A stretch of DNA of 64,000 nt from NCBI RefSeq assembly GCF_900110875.1, contig NZ_FOFM01000001.1, forward strand, positions 186,001 through 250,000. Reading direction: 5' to 3'. Positions 1-8,634 of this stretch are shown here, piece after piece (positions within the stretch are counted from its first letter, which is position 1; each line of letters begins with the position of its first letter). The stretch is from Pseudovibrio axinellae. Lineage in GTDB: Bacteria > Pseudomonadota > Alphaproteobacteria > Rhizobiales > Stappiaceae. Both the position numbers and the translations under genes were made by a program. The notes below the pieces were generated by a model, which had not been told where the DNA came from, made no database searches, and was given only the letters and a program-made list of their open reading frames with translations.

Positions 1-40
1 GGGCATTATTCCAAGCACAAACATGCAAGAGGATACCCCT

Positions 41-574
41 ATGAAAGCAGCATTTGAAATGTATGCCGCCTATAATCAATGGGCGAATAATCTGTTGCTC
101 AAAGAATGCGACGCGATTACTTCAGATGAGTATCATCGCGATCTTGGTGTCTACTTCCATTCCATTCACGGCACCATGGATCACCAGCTCGTGGCTGATA
201 AGGTATGGCTCTACCGGTTTTCCGGTCAGGGTGACCCGATTGACAGCCTTGATGAGCAAATGACCGGTGATTTTGCGACCTTGAGAGAAAAACGTGCGCT
301 ACTTGATACCCGTATCTGCTCGGTTATTGACCAGATGCAGGAAAAAGACTTCCTGCGCACCATTATCTATCGCACCGTACGCAAGCCATTGGTCATGCAG
401 CAGCCCCTTGGCGCGGCATTGTTCCACTTCTTCAACCACCAGACCCATCACCGCGGTCAAGTTCACGCCATGTTGACCCAACTGGGTCGCAGCCCAGCGG
501 CACTGGATATGATCTACTTCCAACGTGAGACCGGCCACTGGATGGCAAAAGAAGCAGATATGATTACCGCCTGA
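41..574 (+). CDS. DinB-family (YfiT/DinB fold) protein
   Basis: Predicted 177-residue DinB-superfamily four-helix protein. The family includes metal-dependent thiol transferases and many proteins of unknown substrate. The likely metal-binding histidines are visible: H43/H48 in the first half and the typical HQTHHRGQ block at residues 133-140. An upstream in-frame ATG at 23 exists, but AAGAGGA ends about 8 bases before the ATG at 41, so I prefer the shorter start. The gene stands alone and is followed by an intrinsic terminator. A 150-bp piece of its 3' end is repeated at 2729-2881. The family call is firm; the substrate and partner are unknown. Confidence 0.85.
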   Translation: MKAAFEMYAAYNQWANNLLLKECDAITSDEYHRDLGVYFHSIHGTMDHQLVADKVWLYRFSGQGDPIDSLDEQMTGDFATLREKRALLDTRICSVIDQMQEKDFLRTIIYRTVRKPLVMQQPLGAALFHFFNHQTHHRGQVHAMLTQLGRSPAALDMIYFQRETGHWMAKEADMITA

Positions 575-632
575 TCGATCCTGTCTCAGGTTCCGTGGAA
601 GGCCTCTTGTCTCTCACTGAACGCTAGACCCA

Positions 633-676
633 AAGCAGTTTGCTGTTTTCATTGAAAAGGCAAACTGCTTTTTTTT
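633..676. terminator. Bidirectional intrinsic terminator
   Basis: The arms AAGCAGTTTGC and GCAAACTGCTT (633-643 and 660-670) form a perfect 11-bp stem followed by a T run. It lies between the converging DinB-family gene and the YfcC-type transporter and touches the stop codon of the latter. Confidence 0.85.
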
Positions 677-2084
677 AGCTCAAGTGGACACTCACGGAGA
701 GCGCCAGCGTGATCAGCACAAACAGCATGATCACCAGCGGCATGCAGAAGTGCAGCCATTTTTGATAGGGCACGCGCCCAATCGCTAGACCGCCCATAAC
801 CACGGCAAAAGTTGGGTTGAACAGGTTCAACAACCCGATGGCTGATTGAAAGGCAGTGACGACAAACTCCGCCCCTACATCCGAAAAACCTGCAAGCGGA
901 GCTATGATGGGCATGGAGAGGACGGCCAGTCCCGATGAGGATGGGACAAAGAACGACAGCATAAGCTCCAGCCAAAAAACCACGTTGATGAAAGCGACTT
1001 TGCTCAGTCCGCTCAGGGCTTGCTCTGACCAGTGGAGCACCGTATCGGTAATTAAGCCTGCGTTCATGACCACAACAATGCCGCGCGCCACACCGATGAT
1101 GAGCGCAACGCCCAGAAGATCCTTCGCACCATCAAGGAAGTTGTCTATATAGGCGTGCTCTCCCATACGGGTGATGAAGGCAATCAAGATGGATGAACCG
1201 AGAAACAGGGTCGACATTTCGGCCATCCACCAGCCCAGCGCGGACACCCCATAGACCAGCATGGCGAATGAGCCTGCAAAGATGACCAGCACTCTGGCGT
1301 GTGTGTGTGTGAACTCCGGCAGTTCATCTATGCTCACACCACGCAGAAAGTGTTTTTCGTTGTCTTTTTGCATATCTGCAATAAGTGACTTGGAGTGATC
1401 CGCTTTGACCTTGGCAGCGTAGCGCATGACCCAGAACACACAAAAGCTCCAGCCTACCGCAAGTATCATAAGCCTTAGGCCGATGCCCCTGGTAAACAGG
1501 ATGCCTGCCGCCTCTGAGGCTATGGCTGTGGCGAAGGGGTTGATGGTTGAGCCCAGCGCCCCCATGCCCGCACCTAGCATGATCACGGCGACGCCAGTGA
1601 GAGAATCGTACCCTGCCCGGATCATGATGGAGATCACAAGGGCATAGAACGCCAGCGTTTCCTCTGCCATGCCATCAACTGTACCCCCTAAAGCGAACAG
1701 GGCCATCAAGATGGGGATCATCAATCTTTCCCGCCCTTTTAGCGCCAGCATGACACGAGCTATTCCGGCATCTATTGCTCCGGTACGCTTTACCACCATG
1801 AGATAGCCGCCGATGACCAGGACAAAGACGGCGACATTGATGGCATTGGCCTGTCCGGTCTTGGGGTTATAGAGGCCGGCGATCGGCGCCATGAGAACGT
1901 CTATGGGGCCTTGAGGGTTTCTTGCCACTTCATGATAGCTGCCTGGCACTGGCACTGACGTGCCCAGCTCCGCGTTCAGCGTGCGATCATATGTGCCCGC
2001 CGGTATGAACCAGGTTGCTATTGCAACCAGAATCGTTAGCGTGAACAGAATTGTAAACGCGGTGGGGAATCTGGATTTTGACAT
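675..2084 (-). CDS. YfcC/DcuC-superfamily membrane transporter
   Basis: A 469-residue integral inner-membrane protein with about 12 hydrophobic segments. The N-terminus (short basic start, long hydrophobic helix, then FIPAGTYDR) is characteristic of the YfcC family in the DcuC/C4-dicarboxylate carrier superfamily. Members are annotated as basic amino-acid or dicarboxylate antiporters, but the substrate cannot be read from sequence. A glycine-rich segment GAGMGALGSTINPFAT lies near the middle and SSSGLAVLSMPIIAPLA in the C-terminal half; both match the re-entrant, substrate-binding type segments of this superfamily. The gene appears monocistronic. It is divergent from the DUF1801 gene and convergent with the DinB-family gene. 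Confidence 0.85.
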   Translation of the reverse strand: MSKSRFPTAFTILFTLTILVAIATWFIPAGTYDRTLNAELGTSVPVPGSYHEVARNPQGPIDVLMAPIAGLYNPKTGQANAINVAVFVLVIGGYLMVVKRTGAIDAGIARVMLALKGRERLMIPILMALFALGGTVDGMAEETLAFYALVISIMIRAGYDSLTGVAVIMLGAGMGALGSTINPFATAIASEAAGILFTRGIGLRLMILAVGWSFCVFWVMRYAAKVKADHSKSLIADMQKDNEKHFLRGVSIDELPEFTHTHARVLVIFAGSFAMLVYGVSALGWWMAEMSTLFLGSSILIAFITRMGEHAYIDNFLDGAKDLLGVALIIGVARGIVVVMNAGLITDTVLHWSEQALSGLSKVAFINVVFWLELMLSFFVPSSSGLAVLSMPIIAPLAGFSDVGAEFVVTAFQSAIGLLNLFNPTFAVVMGGLAIGRVPYQKWLHFCMPLVIMLFVLITLALSVSVHLS

Positions 2085-2230
2085 GAGAGGCGCCCGAATG
2101 ATGGTGATGACCGTCCTTTACGGTGCGTTTGATTAAAGCTGCGAATTCTTCTGTTTGGCACTCCCCTATTAAAGGGGAGAACAAAGCGGCTTCCTCCGTT
2201 GTATCCGGCTGTATTTTTGGGGGTGGTTTG

Positions 2231-2677
2231 ATGGGGTCTTCAAAAAAGATCATTGTGGAGGTTGATGGGGCTTCTCTTCCAAAGGATGTTGCTGCCACCT
2301 TTAGTGCTTATCCTGAGGACAAACGCACGCGCCTGCTGGAGCTGCGTTCTTTGATTATTGACTGCGCCCAGCACCTCTTTGGCCCTTCCTCTTTCACCGA
2401 GACCTTGAAATGGGGAGAGCCGTCCTACCGTCCTTTACCCAAACACGGCGGCACGAGCGTGCGCCTGCATTGGAAGCCCAAGTTTGGCAATCGGGTCGGG
2501 CTGTTCGTTCACTGCCAGACAACGCTCATCGCCGACATGCGCACGCTTTATGGCGATGTGCTCTCCTTTGAGGGAAATCGGTGTTTGTGGATCCCTTCGG
2601 ATGGAGATTATCCGCATGATGCAGTTGAACACTTTGTGGCTGAGGCGTTCAGGTATGGGGGAAATAAAAGCTCTTAG
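2231..2677 (+). CDS. DUF1801 domain-containing protein
   Basis: Predicted 148-residue soluble protein of the DUF1801 (YdhG/YjbR-like) family, a small alpha/beta fold of unknown biochemical role. The core runs from about residue 15 (LPKDVAATFSAYPEDKRTRL) to the C-terminus and contains the family-typical ETLKWGEPSYRP stretch. The frame is open back to an ATG at 2123. The ATG at 2231, preceded by a G-rich stretch (GGGGGTGG), begins just before the conserved domain and gives the usual family length, so I chose it. The gene is divergent from the YfcC transporter. No functional partner is evident. Confidence 0.7.
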   Translation: MGSSKKIIVEVDGASLPKDVAATFSAYPEDKRTRLLELRSLIIDCAQHLFGPSSFTETLKWGEPSYRPLPKHGGTSVRLHWKPKFGNRVGLFVHCQTTLIADMRTLYGDVLSFEGNRCLWIPSDGDYPHDAVEHFVAEAFRYGGNKSS

Positions 2678-2728
2678 CCCAAACCAACCAGTGCTGCGCA
2701 AATATTGACGGGTATGCGATTATGAGCT

Positions 2729-2923
2729 GTCAGGCAGCAGCCTCTTGGCGCGGCATTGTTCCACTTCTTCAACCACCAGACCCATCACCGCGGTCAAATT
2801 CACGCCATGTTGACCCAGCTGAGTCGCAGCCCGGCGGCGCTGGACAAGATCTACTTCCAGCTCGAGACCAGTCATTGGATGACATACGCCATAACGTCAC
2901 GTGCAGTGCGCTTGACTAGCTGA
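2729..2923 (+). pseudogene. Duplicated 3' fragment of the DinB-family gene
   Basis: About 150 bases (2729-2881) are nearly identical to bases 404-542 of the DinB-family gene at 41-574. They encode the same FHFFNHQTHHRGQ block and the following LTQL.RSPAALD.IYFQ segment. The reading frame stays open to a TGA at 2921-2923, but nothing upstream of the fragment resembles the rest of the gene, and the last 13 codons differ from the parent. Several substitutions are silent or conservative (for example GGT to AGT, V to I). No start codon with a ribosome-binding site precedes it, so I treat it as a non-functional fragment left by duplication or by recombination with a diverged homologue. Confidence 0.75.
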
Positions 2924-2994
2924 AGACCGATGCCTTCTTGCGATGCTCCTGAGAGGTCGCCCCCAACAAAAGCGGCGAGTAGATACCTATAAAG

Positions 2995-3030
2995 AAACCG
3001 CCGGCGATTGCTACCCGGCGGTTTTTCCTT
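2995..3030 (-). terminator. Intrinsic terminator of the autotransporter gene
   Basis: A perfect 10-bp stem AAACCGCCGG/CCGGCGGTTT (2995-3004, 3015-3024) lies 20-55 bases past the autotransporter stop codon. T-rich flanks on both strands allow it to work in either direction. Confidence 0.8.
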
Positions 3031-3050
3031 TTCAAAGCAGACCAGTCTTA

Positions 3051-6000
3051 TCAGAACTGCGCCTTCAACACTGCCTTCACACTCTGATCCTGAACATCGC
3101 TGGAAAGCAACGCATCATAGGAAAGGCTGATCTGAGTATTTTCAGAGAACATCATAGACACACCAGCATTCATAACCGCGCTGTCCTGATTAGTAGGAAC
3201 TCCGCTTACAGAGAAGCTATTCCCACCAGTAAAAGCGTTATCTGAGGTAAAGCTATTTCCATATATGCGCTGCCAGGCTATCGAGCCGCTCACTGCAACG
3301 TTAGCACCTGACAGATCAAAGGCTTTGTTAATGCGCAAGCCAAGGTTAGTGATAGCAGTACCATCCGAAGCGGAGTTGACTGCCAAAACAGCATCGCCGC
3401 CGCTTTCACTAAAACCATCACTGTTAACATTCACATAAGCTAGACCTGCAAATGGGGTCAGCGTTGCAAAGGAAGTATCGAGATCATAACCGGCTTCTGT
3501 AAAGACTTGGAAAGTCCCTGCATTGTAGTTCGCAGACAGGTCCTCAGAGAGGCTTCCGAAGCGAACATCTCGCTCACTGTCAATCTGGTTATACGAATAA
3601 GTCAGACCTGCCTTCAGGCTTGCATCACCAAAGCTGCCAGCACCATACACTCCAATATGGTATGAATCGACTGATGCAGAAGATACACTATCATCATCAA
3701 TGGAGGTATGGCCGTAGCCTGCTGTCAAGCCTGCACTGAGGGTCTCGGTCAGGTGCGTATCAATACCGACGATCAGACCACCAGCGTTTCGATCAACACC
3801 TGCAGCGTTTCCATCACTGTCCCAACTACCCCAAGCACCGTACGCTTTACCCCAGAACAGACGACCGCCAGTGTTGCTTTCTTCGAGCACTGCAGAACGC
3901 AGAAAGCGGCTATCTTCAAGCAGGATATTGTTCACAGACGCGTAGATATCACCGGAGAGCTGATCATAAGCGTCTCCGATTTCTCCAGAAGACAGCCCCA
4001 GAACAGCCGCATTAAGCGGGCCAGCCCCAATTCCATTTAGACTACCACCAACAGCGCGCTGGTTTGACGTTTGAGCAGCGTTTACAAACGTAAGACTGTT
4101 TCGCGCTAAATCCAGATAGACGCTATTTGCATCGTAAGACAAGGATGTATCAAAGAAGTAGAGGTTATCGACAACACTTGAAAATGTACCGATAACACCG
4201 CCAGCTGCCTCAATAATCGTATATTGAGAACCATCGATATAATCGATACTTCCGGTATTGCCGTCCTCTGGAGTAACATTTACCTCAACATTATTGGCGA
4301 TTGTAACAGCGCCCGTTACATCAAGCTTATCACTATTGCCCGCTTCATCTATTTCAACATCGTAGAAAGTATTGTCACTGAAACCGGTATTACCAGTCAC
4401 AGTTAGGGTACCGATGGAGTTTCCTGGGGCTACACGGCCACCGCTTTGAACATCAATAGATTTAACCGTCCCTGAGCCGCCCAGAATACCATCTTCAAGG
4501 ACCTCAATATCACCCAGTGTTCCGTTTACGGATAGGGTCGAACCCGCTTCAACGGAAGCTTCCACATCGCTGTTGTCACCGCCAAGGATGGTTTCTCCTG
4601 AGATAAACTCAAAAGCGACATTCAAACCGGTTAGTGATGTGTCGAAGAGATAGTCTTCGTTGGTGTGGTTGAATACGAGAAGGCCTTCACCTTCTCCGAA
4701 CTGCACTGCAGCAGCCTCCAGATAGCCAGCTGCAACTGCTTCTTCACCTTTAGCCGCGCCAATATTGATGGTCCCTGTGGAGTCTTCCATGTCAGCTAAA
4801 TAGACAGTACCTTCCCCGTCCTGAACAGAAACCACAGCCCCATCACTAATCGTCAGAGAACCTTGACCTTCATAGCCGACCAAAAGATAATCAGATGCTA
4901 ACAGGCTTGTTTCTGTCCCACTAACAGAGACGGATCCTGATGAATTCTTATTACCGCCAATTACCGCATAAGACGCTGTAACAGTGCCGCCTTTATTTAC
5001 TGTCAGAGAACCTTGCCCATTGTATCCAACGACGAACTCATCAGATATTGTCAGGTTTGCTCCATCCCCAGTAACTGAAACAGCGCCGGTCGCACCTTCT
5101 TCGTCTCCAATCGCTGAGGCAAGTGCGGTAACAGTGCCGCCATCTTTGATATTCAAGCTCCCGTTGCCGCTGGTACCTACGACCAGAACATTTGAGTTAT
5201 CCCATCTGGAGTTTTCCCCCGAGACGTTAACTACCCCTGTTCCTCCTTCACCTGAGGCATAGGATGCATGGCCACCAACAAAACCCTTTATTGAGCTTAC
5301 ACTGCCGCCGTCAGTGATATTAACTGTTCCTGTCGCTCCCTCAAACATCCCAACTATCAGGATACCTGGGTCGCCGTCGAAACCACCTGGAAATAATGTA
5401 CCTTGAGGGATACCAGCGATCTCTTCCGCATCAGAAACACTTACGAGGTCCCAGCTGGACCCCTCGCCAGAAATGGTCACTACGCCGGTTGAACCATTAC
5501 CCTCTCCCACAATGCCGGTAATTGTTGCCGCCTGACCGCCATTCGAAATTGAAAAAGAGCCGTCTCCGCCATCACTACCAACGGACAGAAGACCGGAAAA
5601 AAGTGTCCCGCCATCGGAAACGGATACCTGTCCTGAGGTTCCTGTCTCTTCACCTATATAGGTTTCCAAAGTTTGCAAAAGAGAGTTTTCGCCCTCAACG
5701 TTTATCGTTCCGCTTCCACCATCCAATGTCCCCAGAACGACCAATTCAGCACTCACGGTCCCGCCGTTCAGTACTGAAAGTGTGCCTTCTCCACCGACGC
5801 CCAGGTAAATTCCTGTTGCTGAGGCCTCTGTCTCTTCACCGGTTACAACAATTGCCCCCTGATCGCCCGCAGGAATTCCAAAATCGGGTTCTCCAGTAAA
5901 TCCCGCTCCGATTACCTCAGCATCAACGATACTTCCGTTTTCGATTGTTAGCGTGGCCCCCCCGGGAGCGCCAACAGCGACTACACCGCCGAAACTTTCC

Positions 6001-6176
6001 TGAACTTCGCTGAGTTGGGTATCTTCATCGACAAAGAGGAGGCCATCTGCTGCGAATGCGGCAGGAACACTGATGAGGGAAAGCGCTGCTAGACTTCCGA
6101 CAATCGCCGTCTTGGAGAGAAGGGATTGTGCCTTTTCTTGAAAATAAGCACTTTGCTCTAAAATACTAATTGTCAT
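3051..6176 (-). CDS. Autotransporter outer-membrane beta-barrel protein (type Va secretion)
   Basis: A 1041-residue classical autotransporter. Residues 1-42 form a long signal peptide ending PAAFA. Residues 60-690 form a glycine/serine/valine-rich passenger predicted to be a beta-helix, with degenerate repeats at 131-475. A passenger-associated motif GGRVAPGNSIGTLTV lies near residue 580. Residues from about 770 to the end form the translocator barrel, and the protein ends in KAQF, the terminal phenylalanine signal for BamA recognition. The passenger is acidic and nearly cysteine-free. I see no protease (GxSGG/GDSGSP), lipase or pectate-lyase motif, so an adhesin or aggregation role is inferred from architecture only. 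It is monocistronic, with its own promoter and terminator. Confidence 0.9.
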   Translation of the reverse strand: MTISILEQSAYFQEKAQSLLSKTAIVGSLAALSLISVPAAFAADGLLFVDEDTQLSEVQESFGGVVAVGAPGGATLTIENGSIVDAEVIGAGFTGEPDFGIPAGDQGAIVVTGEETEASATGIYLGVGGEGTLSVLNGGTVSAELVVLGTLDGGSGTINVEGENSLLQTLETYIGEETGTSGQVSVSDGGTLFSGLLSVGSDGGDGSFSISNGGQAATITGIVGEGNGSTGVVTISGEGSSWDLVSVSDAEEIAGIPQGTLFPGGFDGDPGILIVGMFEGATGTVNITDGGSVSSIKGFVGGHASYASGEGGTGVVNVSGENSRWDNSNVLVVGTSGNGSLNIKDGGTVTALASAIGDEEGATGAVSVTGDGANLTISDEFVVGYNGQGSLTVNKGGTVTASYAVIGGNKNSSGSVSVSGTETSLLASDYLLVGYEGQGSLTISDGAVVSVQDGEGTVYLADMEDSTGTINIGAAKGEEAVAAGYLEAAAVQFGEGEGLLVFNHTNEDYLFDTSLTGLNVAFEFISGETILGGDNSDVEASVEAGSTLSVNGTLGDIEVLEDGILGGSGTVKSIDVQSGGRVAPGNSIGTLTVTGNTGFSDNTFYDVEIDEAGNSDKLDVTGAVTIANNVEVNVTPEDGNTGSIDYIDGSQYTIIEAAGGVIGTFSSVVDNLYFFDTSLSYDANSVYLDLARNSLTFVNAAQTSNQRAVGGSLNGIGAGPLNAAVLGLSSGEIGDAYDQLSGDIYASVNNILLEDSRFLRSAVLEESNTGGRLFWGKAYGAWGSWDSDGNAAGVDRNAGGLIVGIDTHLTETLSAGLTAGYGHTSIDDDSVSSASVDSYHIGVYGAGSFGDASLKAGLTYSYNQIDSERDVRFGSLSEDLSANYNAGTFQVFTEAGYDLDTSFATLTPFAGLAYVNVNSDGFSESGGDAVLAVNSASDGTAITNLGLRINKAFDLSGANVAVSGSIAWQRIYGNSFTSDNAFTGGNSFSVSGVPTNQDSAVMNAGVSMMFSENTQISLSYDALLSSDVQDQSVKAVLKAQF
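4752..5786 (-). repeat. Degenerate protein repeats in the autotransporter passenger
   Basis: Residues 131-475 contain at least seven copies of a GSLTVxxGGTVTA-like strand motif (starting near residues 131, 182, 206, 283, 339, 389 and 439). They are separated by LxVGxxGxGS and GxVSVSGxxS strands with a period of roughly 50-56 residues. The best-matched pair is at 339 and 389. The pattern is that of a stacked right-handed beta-helix; the DNA itself has diverged and is not a perfect tandem repeat. Confidence 0.75.
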
Positions 6177-6211
6177 TATAAAATACCACTTGTAAAGAAT
6201 CTATATTGCAA

Positions 6212-6234
6212 CAATTTAATGCAACTTTAAATTG
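6212..6234. promoter_or_regulatory. CtrA-like box (TTAA-N7-TTAA) within an 8-bp inverted repeat
   Basis: Bases 6216-6219 and 6227-6230 are TTAA separated by exactly seven bases, the full consensus of the alphaproteobacterial cell-cycle regulator CtrA. They are nested in a perfect inverted repeat CAATTTAA/TTAAATTG (6212-6219, 6227-6234). The site overlaps the spacer and -10 of the autotransporter promoter, a position that fits either activation or repression. Another regulator with an AT-rich palindrome is possible. Confidence 0.5.
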
Positions 6235-6241
6235 CTATCAA
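6213..6241 (-). promoter_or_regulatory. Predicted sigma70-type promoter of the autotransporter
   Basis: On the minus strand TTGATA (6241-6236) and TAAATT (6218-6213) are separated by exactly 17 bases, with the start codon 37 bases beyond the -10. The palindrome at 6212-6234 overlaps this promoter. Prediction by eye only. Confidence 0.45.
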
Positions 6242-6274
6242 TATATACTGGTATAAATCTGCTGCTATCTGCGA

Positions 6275-6303
6275 TTGACCCGACTTGTTATGATACATAA
6301 TTT
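6275..6303 (+). promoter_or_regulatory. Possible promoter of the ABC-F gene
   Basis: TTGACC (6275-6280) and TAATTT (6298-6303) are separated by 17 bases in the 388-base interval between the divergent autotransporter and ABC-F genes. It would give a leader of about 255 bases before the ATG at 6565. Nothing else was recognised in that interval. Confidence 0.3.
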
Positions 6304-6564
6304 CAATTCAGCAAGTGCAGCTTGTCAGACCGACTACATCTTGCGGTCATTAATTTAGGGAGGACGTAGCGGGACGGATGTTGTTGCCCACCTCATTGCC
6401 TCTTTCAAAGAACCAGCTTGAAAATGACGACCTGCTATATCTGTTTTAAGACTGATGACTACGTAGCCTCTGACACCTTTTAACTCGCCTTCCCCACGCA
6501 AAAACTGCTCTCTTCCCTCACTCGCCTCTTGCCAAAGTTGGTTGAAGCGGGCAAACAGCGTTTT

Positions 6565-8451
6565 ATGTTACAAGTATCCAGCCTGACTTATCGCATTGCT
6601 GGTCGTCTTTTGATCGACAATGCCTCCGTTACTATACCCAGTGGTGCAAAAACCGGCCTCGTGGGTCGCAATGGCGTTGGCAAATCAACGCTGTTTAAAC
6701 TGCTGTGCGGAGAGCTCTCTGTTGAGAGCGGTAGCGTACATATGCCTCAAAAAGCGCGGATCGGTCAGGTTGCGCAGGAAGCACCGGGCACGCAAGACTC
6801 TTTGCTTGCGGTGGTTCTAGCTGCTGATACCGAGCGCACCGACCTTTTGGCAGAAGCTGAAACGGCGCAGGACGCGCATCGTATCTCCGAGATCCATACA
6901 CGCCTTGCAGATATTGAGAGCCACAGCGCAGAAGCGCGTGCCTCTGCTATCTTGAGCGGACTGGGCTTTTCGCATGATGAACAGCAGCAGCCGTGTGCCA
7001 ACTTCTCCGGTGGCTGGCGTATGCGTGTGGCCCTTGCGGCGCTGCTGTTTTCCAAACCAGATTTGATGTTGCTGGATGAACCGACCAACTACCTCGACCT
7101 TGAAGGCACGATGTGGCTTGAGAACTTCATTGCGCGTTATCCATATCAAGTTCTGCTGATCAGCCATGATCGCGACTTGCTGAATAACGCGGTGGATAGC
7201 ATCGTGCATATGGATGGCGGCAAGCTGACGTTTTATCGCGGTGGTTATGATAGTTTCGACCGTCAACGCCGCGAAACGATCATCTTGCAAAAGAAGGCTG
7301 CCGAAAAGCAGGACAAAGCGAGAAAACACATTCAGAGCTTTGTTGACCGGTTCCGCGCGAAAGCCTCCAAGGCAAAGCAGGCGCAGTCCCGCATCAAGAT
7401 GCTCGAGAAGATGCAGCCTATTTCTGTTCTGGATGAAGGCTCAGGTCTGGAGCTGCACATTCCGCAGCCGGAGGCTAAGCTGTCTCCCCCTATCATCAAG
7501 CTGGAACAGGCCTCTGTTGGCTACGACGACAAGACGATTTTGAGCAATCTGACGCTGAACATCGACCATGATGACCGTATTGCGCTTTTGGGTGCCAATG
7601 GTAACGGTAAATCGACCTTCGCCAAGCTGATTGCAGGCCGCCTTGGGTTGATGTCCGGTGAGATGGCAAAGGCAACCAAACTGAGCACTGCGTTTTTTGC
7701 GCAGCATCAGCTTGATGACCTGATGCCAGAGAGCAACCCCATTGAGCATGTGCGTCCTTTGATGCCCGGCGCTATGGAGTCCAAAATCCGTGCGCGTGTT
7801 GACCGCTTTGGCTTACCGACTGATCGCATGATGACACCAGCCAAGGACCTTTCGGGCGGTGAAAAGGCACGGCTGTTGCTGGGTCTTGCTACCTTCCATG
7901 GGCCGAACCTTGTTATTCTTGATGAGCCGACCAACCACCTTGATATCGACAGCCGCGAAGCACTTGTGCACGCGATCAACGATTATGATGGTGCGGTTAT
8001 TCTCATCAGCCATGACAGGCACCTGGTGGAAGCGTGTGCAGACCGCTTATGGCTTGTTGCTGACGGAGGCGTGAAAGACTTCGACGGCGACATGGCAGCC
8101 TACCGCAAGCTGATCCTTAAGGGTGACAGCAGCTCTAAATCTAAATCCGTCGTGGAAGAGGACAGCGAGAAGGCAAACGCCCAAGCGCGCCGCAAGGAAG
8201 CTGCCGAGCGCCGTGCTAAAACCGCTCCTTTAAAGAAGAACATTGAAGCGGCAGAAAAAGAGATCTCCAAGTACCAAAAGTACATCAAGAAACTTGATGC
8301 GCTGCTGGCTGATCCACGGATCTATACAGAAGCACCGGACAAAGCCAAGCAGCATGCCATTCGTCGTGCAGCCTATGTGAAGGTGCTGGGCGAGACCGAA
8401 GAGAAATGGCTGGGCATGTCAGCCGAACTGGAAGAACTTTCTGCGGGCTAG
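6565..8451 (+). CDS. ABC-F family ATP-binding protein
   Basis: A 628-residue cytosolic protein with two ABC ATPase domains and no membrane segments, as in the ABC-F translation-factor class. Domain 1 has Walker A GRNGVGKST (residues 34-42), a signature near FSGGWRMRVALA and Walker B LLDEPTNYLD. The P-site interdomain linker is lysine/arginine-rich (KQDKARKHIQSFVDRFRAK). Domain 2 has GANGNGKST, LSGGEKARLLLG and ILDEPTNHLD. A charged coiled coil follows at the C-terminus. ABC-F proteins bind the ribosomal E site and relieve stalling or give antibiotic protection; this one resembles the YheS/Uup-like housekeeping type. An in-frame TTG at 6529 exists, but the ATG at 6565 gives the usual N-terminus. 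Confidence 0.88.
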   Translation: MLQVSSLTYRIAGRLLIDNASVTIPSGAKTGLVGRNGVGKSTLFKLLCGELSVESGSVHMPQKARIGQVAQEAPGTQDSLLAVVLAADTERTDLLAEAETAQDAHRISEIHTRLADIESHSAEARASAILSGLGFSHDEQQQPCANFSGGWRMRVALAALLFSKPDLMLLDEPTNYLDLEGTMWLENFIARYPYQVLLISHDRDLLNNAVDSIVHMDGGKLTFYRGGYDSFDRQRRETIILQKKAAEKQDKARKHIQSFVDRFRAKASKAKQAQSRIKMLEKMQPISVLDEGSGLELHIPQPEAKLSPPIIKLEQASVGYDDKTILSNLTLNIDHDDRIALLGANGNGKSTFAKLIAGRLGLMSGEMAKATKLSTAFFAQHQLDDLMPESNPIEHVRPLMPGAMESKIRARVDRFGLPTDRMMTPAKDLSGGEKARLLLGLATFHGPNLVILDEPTNHLDIDSREALVHAINDYDGAVILISHDRHLVEACADRLWLVADGGVKDFDGDMAAYRKLILKGDSSSKSKSVVEEDSEKANAQARRKEAAERRAKTAPLKKNIEAAEKEISKYQKYIKKLDALLADPRIYTEAPDKAKQHAIRRAAYVKVLGETEEKWLGMSAELEELSAG

Positions 8452-8477
8452 GTTTTGCCGTCAATGAGATTGATTGA

Positions 8478-8508
8478 AACCCGGTACTGATACCAGTGCC
8501 GGGTTTTT
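8478..8508 (+). terminator. Intrinsic terminator of the ABC-F gene
   Basis: Stem AACCCGGTACTG/CCAGTGCCGGGTT with one wobble pair and a 3' T run, 27 bases after the stop codon. Confidence 0.85.
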
Positions 8509-8634
8509 CTTTGCCTCACGCTTAAAGCCCCCGATGACCTGGCAGATAAGTCAGCACACAAGATCAATATCATTAAATATCAACGCGTTAATTGATAATT
8601 TTGATAAAATAATTGAGCTAACTCATAAACTGAT

